This document shows, in pieces, positions 10,504-21,140 of a stretch of 64,000 nt of DNA. Under the pieces are notes generated by a model. That model searched no databases. It worked only from the letters and a program-made list of their open reading frames with translations, and had not been told where the DNA came from. Source of the stretch: Bactrocera neohumeralis. Lineage: Eukaryota; Arthropoda; Insecta; Diptera; Tephritidae. The stretch lies in the NCBI RefSeq assembly GCF_024586455.1, contig NC_065919.1, positions 14,176,368 to 14,240,367 of the forward strand, read 5' to 3'. Position 1 is the first letter of the stretch. Every line of letters starts with the position of its first letter. Both the position numbers and the translations under genes were made by a program.

Positions 10504-11979
10504 CATCAGAAATCTAAAAAGGATGAAGGGAGAAACTTTCTCTCTTTCAGTTCAGCATTACCAAATTATCTCTAAATATGAAAGATATATTCTGCTAACG
10601 AAATTTCGGTTAGACAAAATCATCGTTTAGAAATTAGGTCTTAGGAGACTACTTGTTTCAAGCATATCTTATATATTCCAAGACATGATAATTTTTTTCC
10701 TTGAATTTGGCTTTTTTCAAAACTCTCTCTCTCTATCAATCTATCTATATATAACTCATATCAGTTTCTACATTTATTTATTACCTTACTCACTTACCTC
10801 CCTCTATTTACCTATATTTCTTTCTCTCTCTCCACTTATGTGTATTAAAATCTCTCCCTCTCTATCGTGCCAAGTACAAAGAATCATATCACAGACCTCA
10901 CTTTATCCACGTCTCTCTCTTTCGCCCTCTATCTATCTGTCTTAATTTAAATATCTCTCTCTTTTCCAAGGAGCAAAGAAAATGAGCAATAATTTGTAAA
11001 AAACTTTCTCTAATATAATACGAACCGTTCTACTTAATGTTGATTTCATCCTAAATCTTATAATAGTCCGAATCGATAAAGGTTACATAAACTCCGCTCT
11101 TATAAATCCTATATATAATTATCCGAGTTAACGCACAATAATATGAAAAGGGTCACACGTTTCTACTCTGCACTAATCCAATTGAAATTGAGAATCACTT
11201 CGACACTTAACCGCAAATGTGACACTAATGAACTCTGCCAAACAGTAAAATCACAGAACCAAATTGGCCGCACGAAGCTGTGCCTATCATAAAAGTAGCT
11301 AATTTCTCAAGTAAACAAATAAAGCAAATAAATCATCGATAACCCAAAGTTAGTAAAACTGCTGTTAGATATATGCGCATGCGCCAATCATGAACTTGCT
11401 GCACAGCGCGCATATGTACCTCTCTGCTTTATGGTGGATTTGTTGATAGACGATTGGCGTGTGAAGCGTGTAGAATTGCCATCATTGCTGCTATCATAAT
11501 GTTTGCTAATTTTACAACACACATACTATATAATGTTTTTGTTGGCATTACCGTTAGTTTTTCTTTATTTCCACCCTGTCGTTGCTGCACGCAAACAGAC
11601 AGCATGCGGCGCCTGTGACCCCAAGAAGCTTTGAAGATACGTTTGGACATGGATGATTTGAGCGCTGACCTCGGGCGCACATGCGCGTGTGAGATTTAAC
11701 GCTTATTAGCGCCGATTGCAGGTGAGTAAAAGCGCAAAAATTTCCGTAATAGAAAACATTTAGAAATGTGTAAAATTACATAAATTAGTACAAGAATTTC
11801 TCATATGTAAATATTAGGTTAAGCTAGGTTATGTTAATCTGGTAGGTAGTTTTGGTCCTTTGCGATACCAGATGGAGTTCAGTTACTAGGTCCATGAGGA
11901 GTAGTTATTCTTTAGGATGCATGCGCTTAACCCGATTCTTAAGAGATTCTGTGGTATCGCTATCGATACCTCCTCCAGT
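10504..11979. other. Spacer with CT-rich low-complexity tract
   Basis: A CT/TATC-rich tract occupies about 10722-10965 with repeated CTCTCTCT and CTATCTAT strings; the 86-codon Ser/Leu-rich open frame over it is an artefact. The rest is AT-rich without homology. A CAG|GTGAGT string at 11719-11727 resembles a splice acceptor fused to a donor, but its pyrimidine tract is poor. Confidence 0.5.
10722..10965. repeat. CT/CTAT low-complexity microsatellite tract
   Basis: Clusters of CTCTCTCT, CTATCTAT and TCCCTCTC are interrupted by short unique stretches over about 240 bp. The plus strand is almost entirely pyrimidine, which could favour triplex or slippage structures. Confidence 0.85.
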
Positions 11980-13045
11980 GTATCACATCGTGGAGACCCT
12001 AGATGCTTACAGCGTAGTCTTGCAAATGCAGGCTTTCGCAATAGCAAAGACCTCAGCTTGAAATATAATGCAGTGGTCCGACAACATAAAAGGCTGCCAA
12101 ATGCCTAACTCTGGACAGTATATCCCCGCACCAACTCCATCGTTTATTTTCAAGCCATCCGTATAAATTTTTAGAGTGTTGCGCGTAGCTAACATACCTT
12201 TACGCCAACCATATATGTTTATTTTAAATCTTCTTTCTCACTTGAAAAGTAGGCCAAACCACCATTACCCATTGAGCTATTCCCGAAGGTTCTATATGTA
12301 TATTCCCTGCAGCCAGTAGTCGTCCCGCTGATTTTGCTGCGCAGTTTTCAGCGAAGAGGTCTATAGGTGGCAGATTCAGTAGCCAGTTCAAGAGCCGCCG
12401 TTGGCGCTGTTCTTAAAGCTCACAATATGCACAGCGCAGTGAGACTCTGAACCCTTTCTCTTGGCTTCCGGTTGGTGGATTTCTGTACGCCTGTCCACCA
12501 TACTACCGTACCATAGAACAGAATTGATCTTACAAAAGCTGTGTAGCACCAATGCATGAGAGAGGGAGATAGTTTCCAGATCAGAAGATTTTGCTTTCTT
12601 GTGAACACAAGCGGATCCGTTTTCTTCGGATTTAACTTCATACCCGCTTGTGATTCCTAATTCTGGACAGTATTAAGAGTGGTGGCCATAATACTCCTAA
12701 TGGTCTGTAAACATCTACTCGTTATTAAGATGGCAAACGCCATATACCACTATATCAGAAGCTTTGCCGTCCAAGTTCCTTGGCAGAAACGGAGATGGGA
12801 CTCCACCTTTATCTCTACAGACTACCTTGGTTATTTTAGCGACGTGCCATTCTGCTCTTATCCTTCTAGAGGTCAGAAGACTTCGGATCCAGCGTTGTAT
12901 AGCAGGATCAACATTTATTGACTGGATACTATTCAGAATAGATTGCGCGGAGACGTTTTTTATGTTAACTGTTAATTTTATGCCAATTTTGATTTGCACC
13001 AAATGGCCACTATGGCTCCTTCTGCATAACACAACCCATTTACGC
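11980..13045 (-). mobile_element. Non-LTR retrotransposon: RT plus RNase H remnant
   Basis: Reverse-strand order: SAQSILNSIQSINVDPAIQR with WIRSLLTSRRI near 12950-12870 (RT fingers/palm), a degraded RG-PQGG-SPLLW block near 12810-12780, KLNPKKTDPLVFTRKQ near 12635-12590 with AFVRSILFYGTVVWW near 12540-12500 (RT thumb), then IYTDGLKINDGVGAGIYCPE near 12170-12110 and IIFQAEVFAIAKA near 12080-12030 (RNase H with the DG-K and AEV blocks). This is the 3' half of a Jockey/LOA-type element with RNase H. The YADD region and the end of RNase H are lost or scrambled, and stops break the frame. Confidence 0.7.
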
Positions 13046-13049
13046 TAAT

Positions 13050-13290
13050 CTCGATAACCTAGTGCAACATTTTTACTGAATTTTCGGCTATAATGCGCTG
13101 AATGTTGTCTGCGACCACATCGAGCATTGTTGATTTATTGGCGTAAACCTTCGACTCAACATACTCCCAGAGAAAATATTCTAGAGGCGTTAAATCACAT
13201 GATCTTGGCAGCCATTTGACTGAGCCATTTTTCTAAATTAACATGCCGCCAAACTATTTTTCGGAATGCAATTGCGTTTCCTGAAACACA
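13050..13290 (-). mobile_element. DUF4817-type transposase, C-terminal fragment
   Basis: The reverse strand translates as WLPRSCDLTPLEYFLWEYVE, then SKVYANKSTMLDVVADNIQ and RIIAE. The family motif is WPPRSCDLTPLDYFLWGY followed by a DNI helix, and the copy at 29929-30499 carries it almost unchanged. Only the last third of the catalytic domain is present, with no recognisable ends, so it is a dead piece lying just beside the non-LTR remnant. Confidence 0.7.
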
Positions 13291-13299
13291 CGAAGATTT

Positions 13300-14486
13300 C
13301 ACTCAGCCAATGGTGAACAATTTATTTGTTGACGAGGCCATTAAGCCAGAAGCAGACGCAAATGTGCAGTACTACCTTGAATCAATTGATTTGGATTGGC
13401 CTCAACACTGGCGAGACCGGCAGCAATAATTTGCACAATACTCATATGCCATATATGCTTTGTTGTCATGCAGTTTGTTATTGGGTTCCATCTGCTCTGA
13501 CCATTTTGTTCAGAAAAGCTCTATAAAGCTCTATTTTGATCGTTCTCAGCTGACAATCTCTCTTATTCTCTCTCTCTCTCTCTCATCCTGTGTTCTAGAA
13601 TTATCCAACTTTTCAAAGTCGGTGTTAGAGTATCTTTGGCATCATAAAAATCCAAATATTTTCCTATGGCAACCACTTTTACAGCACTTTTAGGAAACAT
13701 TGGAAACTCTTTTCTCGTAGCAAACCAAAGACGATTCGTTTATTTGCTATTTTAAAGGTGTTTTGGAGCACATGAAGTATTTGAGCGCATACATTTAGAT
13801 ATATTTATACAGGAATATGTATAGTGCATGTATGTATGTATGTAAATAGTAAGTACCTATATATGGTGAATTACTTCTAACTGTTGTCTATAAAAATTTT
13901 AATCACTTCTTTTTATTTCCCGAAAATAAAAGCACAAATGACATAAACAGTTGTTGCAGACACAAGAGTGATTAGGCAAATCACTAAACAGCCAAATGGC
14001 CGAGCCGTCAATATGCTAAATTGACAATTTAGTTTGTCGTTAAATTTACAGTGCAAAATATGAAGAAGAACAATAACAACAAGGAAAAGGTAATAAACGA
14101 AAAAGACATTACAGTTATGTGTTATGTGAGGTGCTTAGAAGCAAAAGTAACAAAATAACAAAAGTTGCAGAAGGCAAACACACACATACACACAAAGACT
14201 TGTGATGTAAGGCAGCTGTGGAATAGGGCGGAAGCTCACAACAGCGAGCCTGCCGACTGTTTGATGGTTGCGACGTAAATCATGCATAGCATATGCAAGA
14301 GTTGTTGCTATTCTACTAAAATAACAACAATAATTAGTTGCTGTCATCAGCAAGGAAGCTGGGAAGTTGTTAAACCTTCGATGGTGTCATCAAAAGGCAG
14401 CTATTTTGTGTTTTCGTTTGAGGCGGCTTGCTGTTTCTTACCTTAAAGTGCGGAAATATGTATAAATGTACTATACAGTATATACA
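13300..14486. other. Spacer, no recognised gene
   Basis: AT-rich unique-looking DNA with a (CT)n tract at 13564-13585, ATGTATGT microsatellite near 13825-13845 and a CACACATACACACA run near 14178-14196. No transposon ends or coding homology were found. Confidence 0.5.
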
Positions 14487-15790
14487 TATCGAACGAAGAA
14501 TTTGTCTCAAATTTTGTATTCCAAACAAATTTAGTGTGTGTTGGAAAAGGTTAACGGAGAATCTTCTTATTTAAAGGCGAAGCCACTACTTACGGGGTTA
14601 TAGTCAAGTTAACAACAGCGCGCCAGTTGCTTCTTCTCTGGCGCAATTTCGGATACCAAGTGCAGCCAGGTCCTTCTCCACCTGATCTCTCCATCGACGT
14701 GGAAGTCTTTTTCTTCCTCTTCTTCCCCCAGTGAGTACTGCATCGAATACTTACAGAACTGGAGTGTTTTCATCCATACGGACGACATGATCTATGTCAA
14801 CGTCGTCGTATAACTCGTACAGCTCATCGTTCCATCGAATGCGATATTGGCCGTTGCCAATGCACACCTGAACCTTTCGCTCGAAAACTCGTAACGTCGA
14901 CTCATCAGATATTGTCTTCGTCCATGCCTCTGCACTATATAGCAGGACTGGAATAATGAGTGACTTATGGAGTTTGGTCTTTGTTCGTCGAGTGAGGACT
15001 TTACTTCTCAATTGTCTACACAGTCCGAAAAAGCACCTGTGTGCAAGAGTTATTCCGCGTTGAGTTTCAAGGCTGACATTGTTGTCGGTGCTCCAAGATA
15101 GACGACATTTTCTGCCACTTCGAAGTTATGGTTGTCAAAAGTGACTTAGGAGCCAAGTAGCGAGTGCGTCGACCCATTTGCTTCGCTTCCTTATGCAGTC
15201 TGAAAATCATTTACTGTTGTTGTGCTTTCCCTGCCATTCAGCTGGCTGGAGAAGTGCTCCTTCCATAATAAGAGTATGCTCCGGTCTTGAAACCTTCTGT
15301 TAGCCGCCGTATCTCATCGTAGAATTTTCAAGCGTAGCTCCTGTCAGCTAGCTTGTCGAGGTCTTCGGATTCACGCATTTCGGCCTCTCTCTTTTTTTGT
15401 CTGCAAATGCGTCTTGCTTCCTTCTTCAACTCTGGGTATCTATCCCATCCGGCACGTGTTCTGGTCGATTGTCGCGTTGCCAGATAACCACTCTGTTTTT
15501 TCCACTGCGACACGACACTCCTGATCGTACCAGCTGTTGGTTTGCATTTTCCAAAAATTAATGGTTTCGTGTGCAGCTCTACGAAAGGAGCTTGACATGC
15601 CGTCCCACAATTCCCTTGTGATGCGGTGATTCGAAAACACAAGCCTACGAGTGGTACAAAGCCTTCAAAGACGGTCGGGAGATCGTTGAAGACATGACTC
15701 GTTCTGTACGACCTTCTTTAGAGAGATAGCAAGAGAGTTCGACATCTCTCGCGAGTTCGTTCGATTGAAATAATACTTCGCAAGCCACTT
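14487..15790 (+). mobile_element. mariner pseudogene split by an RTE insertion
   Basis: The left part (14487-14575) carries, in shifting frames, NERRICLKFCIPNKFSVC and NGES, the start of a mariner transposase that matches the N-terminus of the 2440-3410 copy. The gene resumes at about 15636 with KTQAYEWYKAFKDGREIVED, then RSVRPS and a decayed AREFDISREFVRL second HTH near 15725-15770. Between them lies RTE sequence in the opposite orientation. The catalytic domain after the second HTH is absent. The interruption falls exactly between two consecutive motifs of the family, which supports insertion of the RTE into an older mariner. Confidence 0.7.
14580..15635 (-). mobile_element. RTE-clade non-LTR retrotransposon, 5'-truncated copy
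   Basis: The reverse strand from 15600 reads STRTRAGWDRYPELKKEARR with ICRQKKREAEM (the basic region before the RT), then jumps to the C-terminal part: MRSKVLTRRTKTKLHKSLII with PVLLYSAEAW, RVFERKVQVCIGNGQYRIRW with NDELYELYDDVDIDHVVRMD (15010-14760), and a damaged GRPRWRDQVEKDLAALGI region near 14715-14650. The whole RT palm is missing, so this copy was deleted internally as well as truncated. The C-terminal domain is the one shared with the copies ending at 37135 and 49025. It sits inside a mariner on the opposite strand. Confidence 0.8.
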
Positions 15791-16330
15791 GTGATATGTA
15801 AAGCTATGAAAATAGAAACATTCGCAACCCAATCTATTCCCACGACAGTCGGATCTACAAGGCCGAAACGAACCCAGGATTTTTAACCATTCAAGGCCTG
15901 CAACTCGGCAGCATTCGTAAAAATTACTTCAGGCATGTTTCTGCCGCTACAACAACAAAAGAAATACCCGAAGAGAACAAATCGACAACTTTGCCATCTT
16001 TAGAATCAAGTTTGCAGTGTTTCTTATGAATATTTAATTAAAAATTGTATTTTTTTTCTATGTCATATCCTAATAACGCTAACTACATAGAATAATCAAA
16101 AAGTAAACTCCTTAATGCTGTACCTTAGAGGTTTTAGCTTATCTCTGATATTTAATTTTGAAATTTCATTCTTCAAATTCTATAAAAACTAAATTTTTAC
16201 ATTTTCAAGTGTTTTTTATGTTTTATAATCAGTTATTTGTGGCCACATAGAACAACAAATGCCATAGTCATGTCCAGCTTATGAAGTGCTACGGCGGGGA
16301 TAACGGAAGTAAAGAAACCAACTGCTGCCG
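15791..16330. other. Spacer, no recognised gene
   Basis: AT-rich sequence following the mariner fragment, with no recognised motif. The last 60 bases become GC-richer and contain the CGGCG target site of the next element. Confidence 0.5.
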
Positions 16331-16335
16331 CGGCG

Positions 16336-17072
16336 CACAGTGGTGCCAGAGCGGAAAAAAAGGATTTTTTTTATCATTCCAAATTTGTACCATCTTTTCA
16401 AGTTTAAGAACTTTCAAATAACATTGTCCGAATATTTTGCTTGATATATTCAATGGTTTTTTGTTGGGAGAGCTTCAAAGTCCAACAAAGTATCAACGCA
16501 AAGTTACTCAGAAAAATGTGATGAATATTGCAAAGGTTAAAACTCAAAAGTTAACTATAAAATACCAATTGTAAAGTTTCTATTTATTAAAACCAATATT
16601 ATAGATGTGATTTACATCATCAAATGTATACTTTCTTTTTGATTTTTTTTTTTTTTATGTTTTTTCATGGTTTATATTTCACAACTTCAGAATATAACTA
16701 TTGTGCGCAGGAGCGCTTAGCCACTTACACAAAATAAACTTTAAAATCTCCTTAATCGATAGAAAAAAAAATTTTACATAATTTCAAAGCTGTGATAACA
16801 GCGAAAATATTGCAACTTTTGTGATTTATTAATGGGAGATTAATTGTGAGCGGATTTGCTTCATTTTTTCTGAACAACTTAAATACCATATTACATTGTC
16901 CTGTAGGATGATTTTTGATGTTATATGGGAGTGGGCGTGGTTGTGGGTGGATTTAAAAAATTTTTTTTTTTTCATCTAATTTGGCAATATGAGAGATGTG
17001 TGCCAAATTTCAAAGCCCTACCTCGATTCCTTCTATTTTTTGCCGTGGATTGTATGAAGCGGCACCACTGTG
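16336..17072. mobile_element. Transib-like non-autonomous DNA transposon (737 bp)
   Basis: The two ends are inverted copies of CACAGTGGTGCC (16336-16347 and 17061-17072). They are flanked on both sides by CGGCG (16331-16335 and 17073-17077), a 5-bp target duplication. Termini beginning CACAGTG or CACWRTG with GC-rich 5-bp duplications are, from established knowledge, the mark of the Transib superfamily, the relatives of the RAG1 recombinase. The inside is AT-rich with no transposase homology, so it would need an enzyme supplied from elsewhere. Near the right end, 16923-16945 holds a GTGGGCGTGGTTGT motif shared with the repeat at 54758-56250. Confidence 0.75.
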
Positions 17073-17077
17073 CGGCG

Positions 17078-18140
17078 TTATTAATGCACGATGGATGTCA
17101 GCAGTAAGGAAGTAGCGAGTGACGAGAAGTTAAAGTCATCACCGACAGTTTGGCCGCCTGTCGGCGAAATGCATAAATCAAAGTGGCATGAAAGCGGCAG
17201 CAGTAGGTGGCAAGCAGCGGACAGTTGCAGGTTGCAGATGCCAACGACTTAAGCAGTTGAGGAAGTCAACTGAAAAGCAGTAAATATACTTGAGCTACTA
17301 AAAAGCTGAAATCATAAACGAAACTATGGAAATATAAAAAGAAGAAATAAATACAGACAAAACTTAAGAAACTACAAACAATTTGGGCAACCGAAATCGT
17401 GTAAAAGTGATATTAGCAGATAATATAAGACAGTTACGCCAATTTGTTGCACTAACGGTACAAATATACGATATGCATATATAAAATTATAACAAAAAAT
17501 ATATTGAAGAGAATGTTTTTGGGTTTTTGAATGCATACTTATATGTGTATGTATTACATATTTCTTTGAAAACTCATCATAGCTGCAGAGGTCCGACACA
17601 ACGTCAGAGAAATTTGAAGAAACTAAGGCATCGACAGCGCACATCCTTTCTTTACTTGCCCAGAGTCGCTCCACAACTTTTGGCTATCATTGACACACAG
17701 GCGCAAGTGTTTTGATGTTGCCAAGTCACTTAGCAATTATTGCAGCTCCGCTTCATTGCCTGCAGCCTGTTGCCGCGCTCGGTGTTGTTACACGCTTGCA
17801 TTCCTGAAATATTTTTCGGCAATTACAGCCATTACAAATGCTGCAATGAGGCTGTCTGTGTGTTATTGTCAAGACGCAGTGGGTTCCTGTCGCTGTTCCA
17901 TTGCAGAGTTTCATTAGTCACTGTAGAGTCGCTAAAAGTGGAAAGATAAAAGGACTTTATTCTGTTCTTATTTGGCTTAACCTTTGATAACATTCATGAA
18001 TGTCCATATATTTTTATACTTATGAGTAAAAGTTTTACAAGTATATCCTCGGCATTGGCAAAGTTTATAAAAGCTTCGAATAGACGTAAGAAAGAAAACC
18101 GATGGAGCTAACTCGCTAACTCTAAACAAACTTAATCTTA
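17078..18140. other. Spacer, no recognised gene
   Basis: 17100-17270 is GC-richer with CAGCAG/GCAG strings; the remainder is AT-rich. Open frames of 60-100 codons at 17372-17949 lack any recognisable domain and overlap each other on both strands. Confidence 0.45.
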
Positions 18141-18148
18141 AGGGGTGT

Positions 18149-19490
18149 CATGGGTTTACGGGTTTCAAAAAATCGAACTTTTGGTATTCTTATGAAATTC
18201 TACAACACCTCTAGAATGGTGTCCTAAATTTTCAAATTGATTCAAGTAAAATTTTCGGAGAGACAGCCTTCAGAACTTGTGTAGCACTTTTAAAGCGTTT
18301 TTCTCGAAACTGTGTTTCTGAAGTCGGTTGGCAAGATTTCTCAATAATTACTCAACCGATCTTCATGATATTTTACACAGGTCTTTGAGATACAATTCTT
18401 AAAGACTTCAGGAAGGATTTTTTTTCGATTACAACTATTTAAAAAAACTTCGCAAAATTTTCACTGAAATTTAAATTTTTTTAAAAATTCTGCCAAAAAT
18501 TCCGTTTTTTTTTCTTCGTCCAAGTTCCTTGATTAAAACACTTATTTTTCCCTTTAGATGATCCTGTAAGGAGTTATTCTGCCATCGCAGGCACAGTTTT
18601 TTCCGAGGGGTCACCGGAAATGGCATCGCAATGGCGGAGTTTAAAATAGTTTTTTCCAAAAATTTCAGAATTTCTTTGCTTATTGGGTCAGTGGGGTAAT
18701 CTGGCCTGTTTTTTGAAATTTTTTTTTCATAGAAATTTTTATTCTACAATAGAACTTTTTTCACATATCAACCTCATGATCGTGGAGTGTATAAACAAGT
18801 TTTTTTCGGAATTTTTTGATGACATCTGTCGGAGAAATGGCTGGGTGAATGAGAAACGTTTTTTCACTGGCGGACACGATTTTTCATGTTTGGATCATCT
18901 GAAACACAAAAACCCAATTTATTCTTAAAAAGTACGTGAATGGTTCTCGTCTCTACTAGAATCATGAAAAAATGTTGAGAAATAAAAAGTAATGAACGAT
19001 TTTTTTTATTTGTCCGCATGTTTTTTTACATAAATTTTGTCATAACATTGTCAATAAATTATAAAAAATATAGGAACGATAGCCAGGCGTTTTGTGATCA
19101 TTTATGTACAAAAAAAATGAAGCAAATCGGTTGAGTAGTTCGACCGGAAATTTTGTCCGCCAGTTTAAAAAAGTGTGTTTTGAGAAAAACACGTTTAAAG
19201 ATTGAAGCATACTGAAAAAGCATACAAAGATGGATCTAAACGTTGAAAAATTGACATACCCCTAATTATTATTTTTGGGCCTTTTTCAAAACCTTCCAAT
19301 GGTAAGGCGGGTTTCTACAATAATTCTAAGGGTATAAGGCAACAGAAAATGCAAAAAAAAAAAAAAATTTAAAAAAGATGACTCTACTGACCCCTTATAG
19401 TGTATAATAAAAATTCTAATAAAATATTTAATTTTTATATGAGAAAAAAATTGTTGAAAAAAGGCTGTTTTTTACACGAGGAAACCCATG
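18149..19490. repeat. Unclassified 1.3 kb interspersed repeat, family A, long copy
   Basis: This sequence occurs again at 44400-45060. Shared blocks include ATTCTACAACACCTCTAG, GAAGTCGGTTGGCAAGATTT, GATGATCCTGTAAGGAGTTA and ATGGC-TCGCAATGGC-GAGTTTAAAAT. Matching 9-bp inverted ends CATGGGTTT (18149-18157) and AAACCCATG (19482-19490) may be its termini. There is no coding homology, and many poly-A/T runs are present. It could be a non-autonomous DNA element of unknown superfamily. Confidence 0.6.
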
Positions 19491-20324
19491 TATTTTGATA
19501 TTAAATGAGCAATTATACCTTATCTCTTTCCCTATCCTTCCGAGAGAGTGAGTTATGATTTGCTTTACTCTGCTCTGCTACCATAGCCAATCGTTCTAAT
19601 AAAAAGTTATCTGAGGGCATTTTAAATCAGCTATGCAGCATCCACTCAGCTCTTTAATGTACTCATCCTTTGCGAGTCTATTTTCAATAAGACAAATGAA
19701 CAAGTAACTCAAAATGTACACACAGTATGTCTGGTGTGCGAAATACTCTTAATGTTAATTTGAATTTGAAATAACGGTGTGTTATATTTCATTTACAACA
19801 ATGCATCAGTTTATGCGCCCACATACACACACATGAAAGTTATAAAATAGCAGCTTGCGCAAACACTGGACACTTGACTAAAGAGCGTACAAGAATTGTT
19901 GTACTCGTAAGCAACAACGACAAAATTCAACACTCAATGGTTCCACACAAATCGGGAGCAACAGCAAACAAACGAAAAAATAAATAAACGATTGATTGCT
20001 GTGCATCGATGGCAATCGATTAACTGATTTTTGCAGTTGTTGTAGCTTGTTTGCCGTTCTCGTTGCGATTTAAACGTTGCTATAAGGCTAAGTGCATAGT
20101 GGAGCACAGAGCGAAGCATTTAAAGCGATTAGTAAACTGAGTTAACAGTGTAAAGGGGTTATATGCGCTTTTTAATTTGACTCTATCTATTTTTTAATTA
20201 ATTTTTTAAACGTGGCAAATAATAGTAAGACTTTTTAATTTTTACGTCGAATGAAATTATTCAACTATTAAGTGCCATTATATTTAGTGTGCGAAATCAA
20301 ATTTCTGTTAAACAATGCTTTCCG
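19491..20324. other. Spacer, no recognised gene
   Basis: AT-rich unique-looking DNA. It includes a TATAAAATAG string at 19841-19850, without a convincing initiator downstream, and short ACACACAC runs near 19823-19832. Confidence 0.45.
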
Positions 20325-20650
20325 ACTACCAAGATGTCATGAAACGTATTACTACAGGTGATGAGTCTTGAAAATATGCTTACGACCCGCAAAGGTGAGC
20401 CGAAGCCGAAAAAACCACGTCAAAGCATGTCAAAAATCAAGTTTTCTTCGATTATCGACTCCAAACGGCCAAACTGTCAACAAGGAATAATATTTGAGTA
20501 TCATGCGTCGTTTGCGCGAAGCTATTCGTAAAAAGAGGCCGGAATTATAAGCCGACAACTTTTGGTTTTTGCACCAGATAATGCACCGTCGCATACTGCA
20601 TTGATATTTCATGAGTTTTTCGCGAAATTTATTTTCCAGCAAATATTTTC
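20325..20650 (+). mobile_element. mariner transposase catalytic-domain fragment
   Basis: Plus-strand frames give MKRITTGDES (TGDETW block with tryptophan changed to a stop), YAYDPQR, GEPKPKKPRQSMSK-type spacing, VFFDYR, QTVNKE, then MRRLREAIRKKRPEL and a decayed HHDNAPSH region near 20575-20595. These follow the mariner catalytic domain from its first aspartate to its second. Stops and frameshifts break it, and both the HTH region and the C-terminus are missing. Confidence 0.75.
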
Positions 20651-20689
20651 TGAGATGAGAGCTTATTTGTAAATTTTTTTTAACTCAGT

Positions 20690-20960
20690 GTTTTTAACAA
20701 AACTTTTTCTCGAAACGTCGTTTTCAGTGAGAATGAGCAGAACTTCTCCGAAACGGCTAAACCGATCCGCTTGGAATTTTCACACAACATTCTCAGATAT
20801 ATTTGTCTGTCTGTCACACAACGTTCAAAAGAATAAGCCAGTCTGAAGGTAAGTAAAGTTTAACAAAAAAACGATTTTTTCGGGAAGCCGCCATTTTTTC
20901 AAAAATTAAAATCTTGGCTGGTTCTTCACTCACTACCTGTCTTCATCTATTGCAACGATA
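20690..20960. repeat. Decayed interspersed-repeat fragment
   Basis: Strings such as TTTTTCTCGAAACG, TCCGAAACGGCTAAACCGAT and GAATTTTCACACAACATT resemble the text around 18290-18390 and 44960-45010, where TCTCGAAAC and ACTCAACCGATCTTCATG appear. It probably derives from family A or a related non-coding repeat. The boundaries are uncertain. Confidence 0.35.
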
Positions 20961-20989
20961 TTTTTTTTTTTAATTTTAGATAATTTTAA

Positions 20990-21140
20990 GCACAACAATT
21001 TCCTTCACCACCAGACACCTTTTTACGGTACCGAAAATATCCACCAAAATCATTCGAACGGACTCGCGAGAGATATCGAGCTCCCTTGCCATTTCTCTGG
21101 CACTTGCCGCAGGCACCATATCCTTCACTTTTTATAGTTA
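20990..21140 (-). mobile_element. mariner transposase N-terminal fragment
   Basis: The reverse strand reads VKDMVPAASAREMARELDIS followed by RESVRMILVDIFG, the second helix-turn-helix of a mariner transposase. The same region of the 2440-3410 copy reads VKDMVFENHQASVRGMPREL, then EISREAIRMILV. Only about 45 residues remain. It has the opposite orientation to the nearby 20325-20650 fragment, so the two are not simply one broken copy. Confidence 0.7.

Noticed and set aside
19839..19875. TATAAAATAG as a core promoter
   Set aside because: No initiator at the expected distance and no coding sequence downstream; in AT-rich DNA this string is expected by chance.
20840..20860. GAAG|GTAAGT as a recursive splice site
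   Set aside because: There is no pyrimidine tract or acceptor-like CAG/TAG before the donor.
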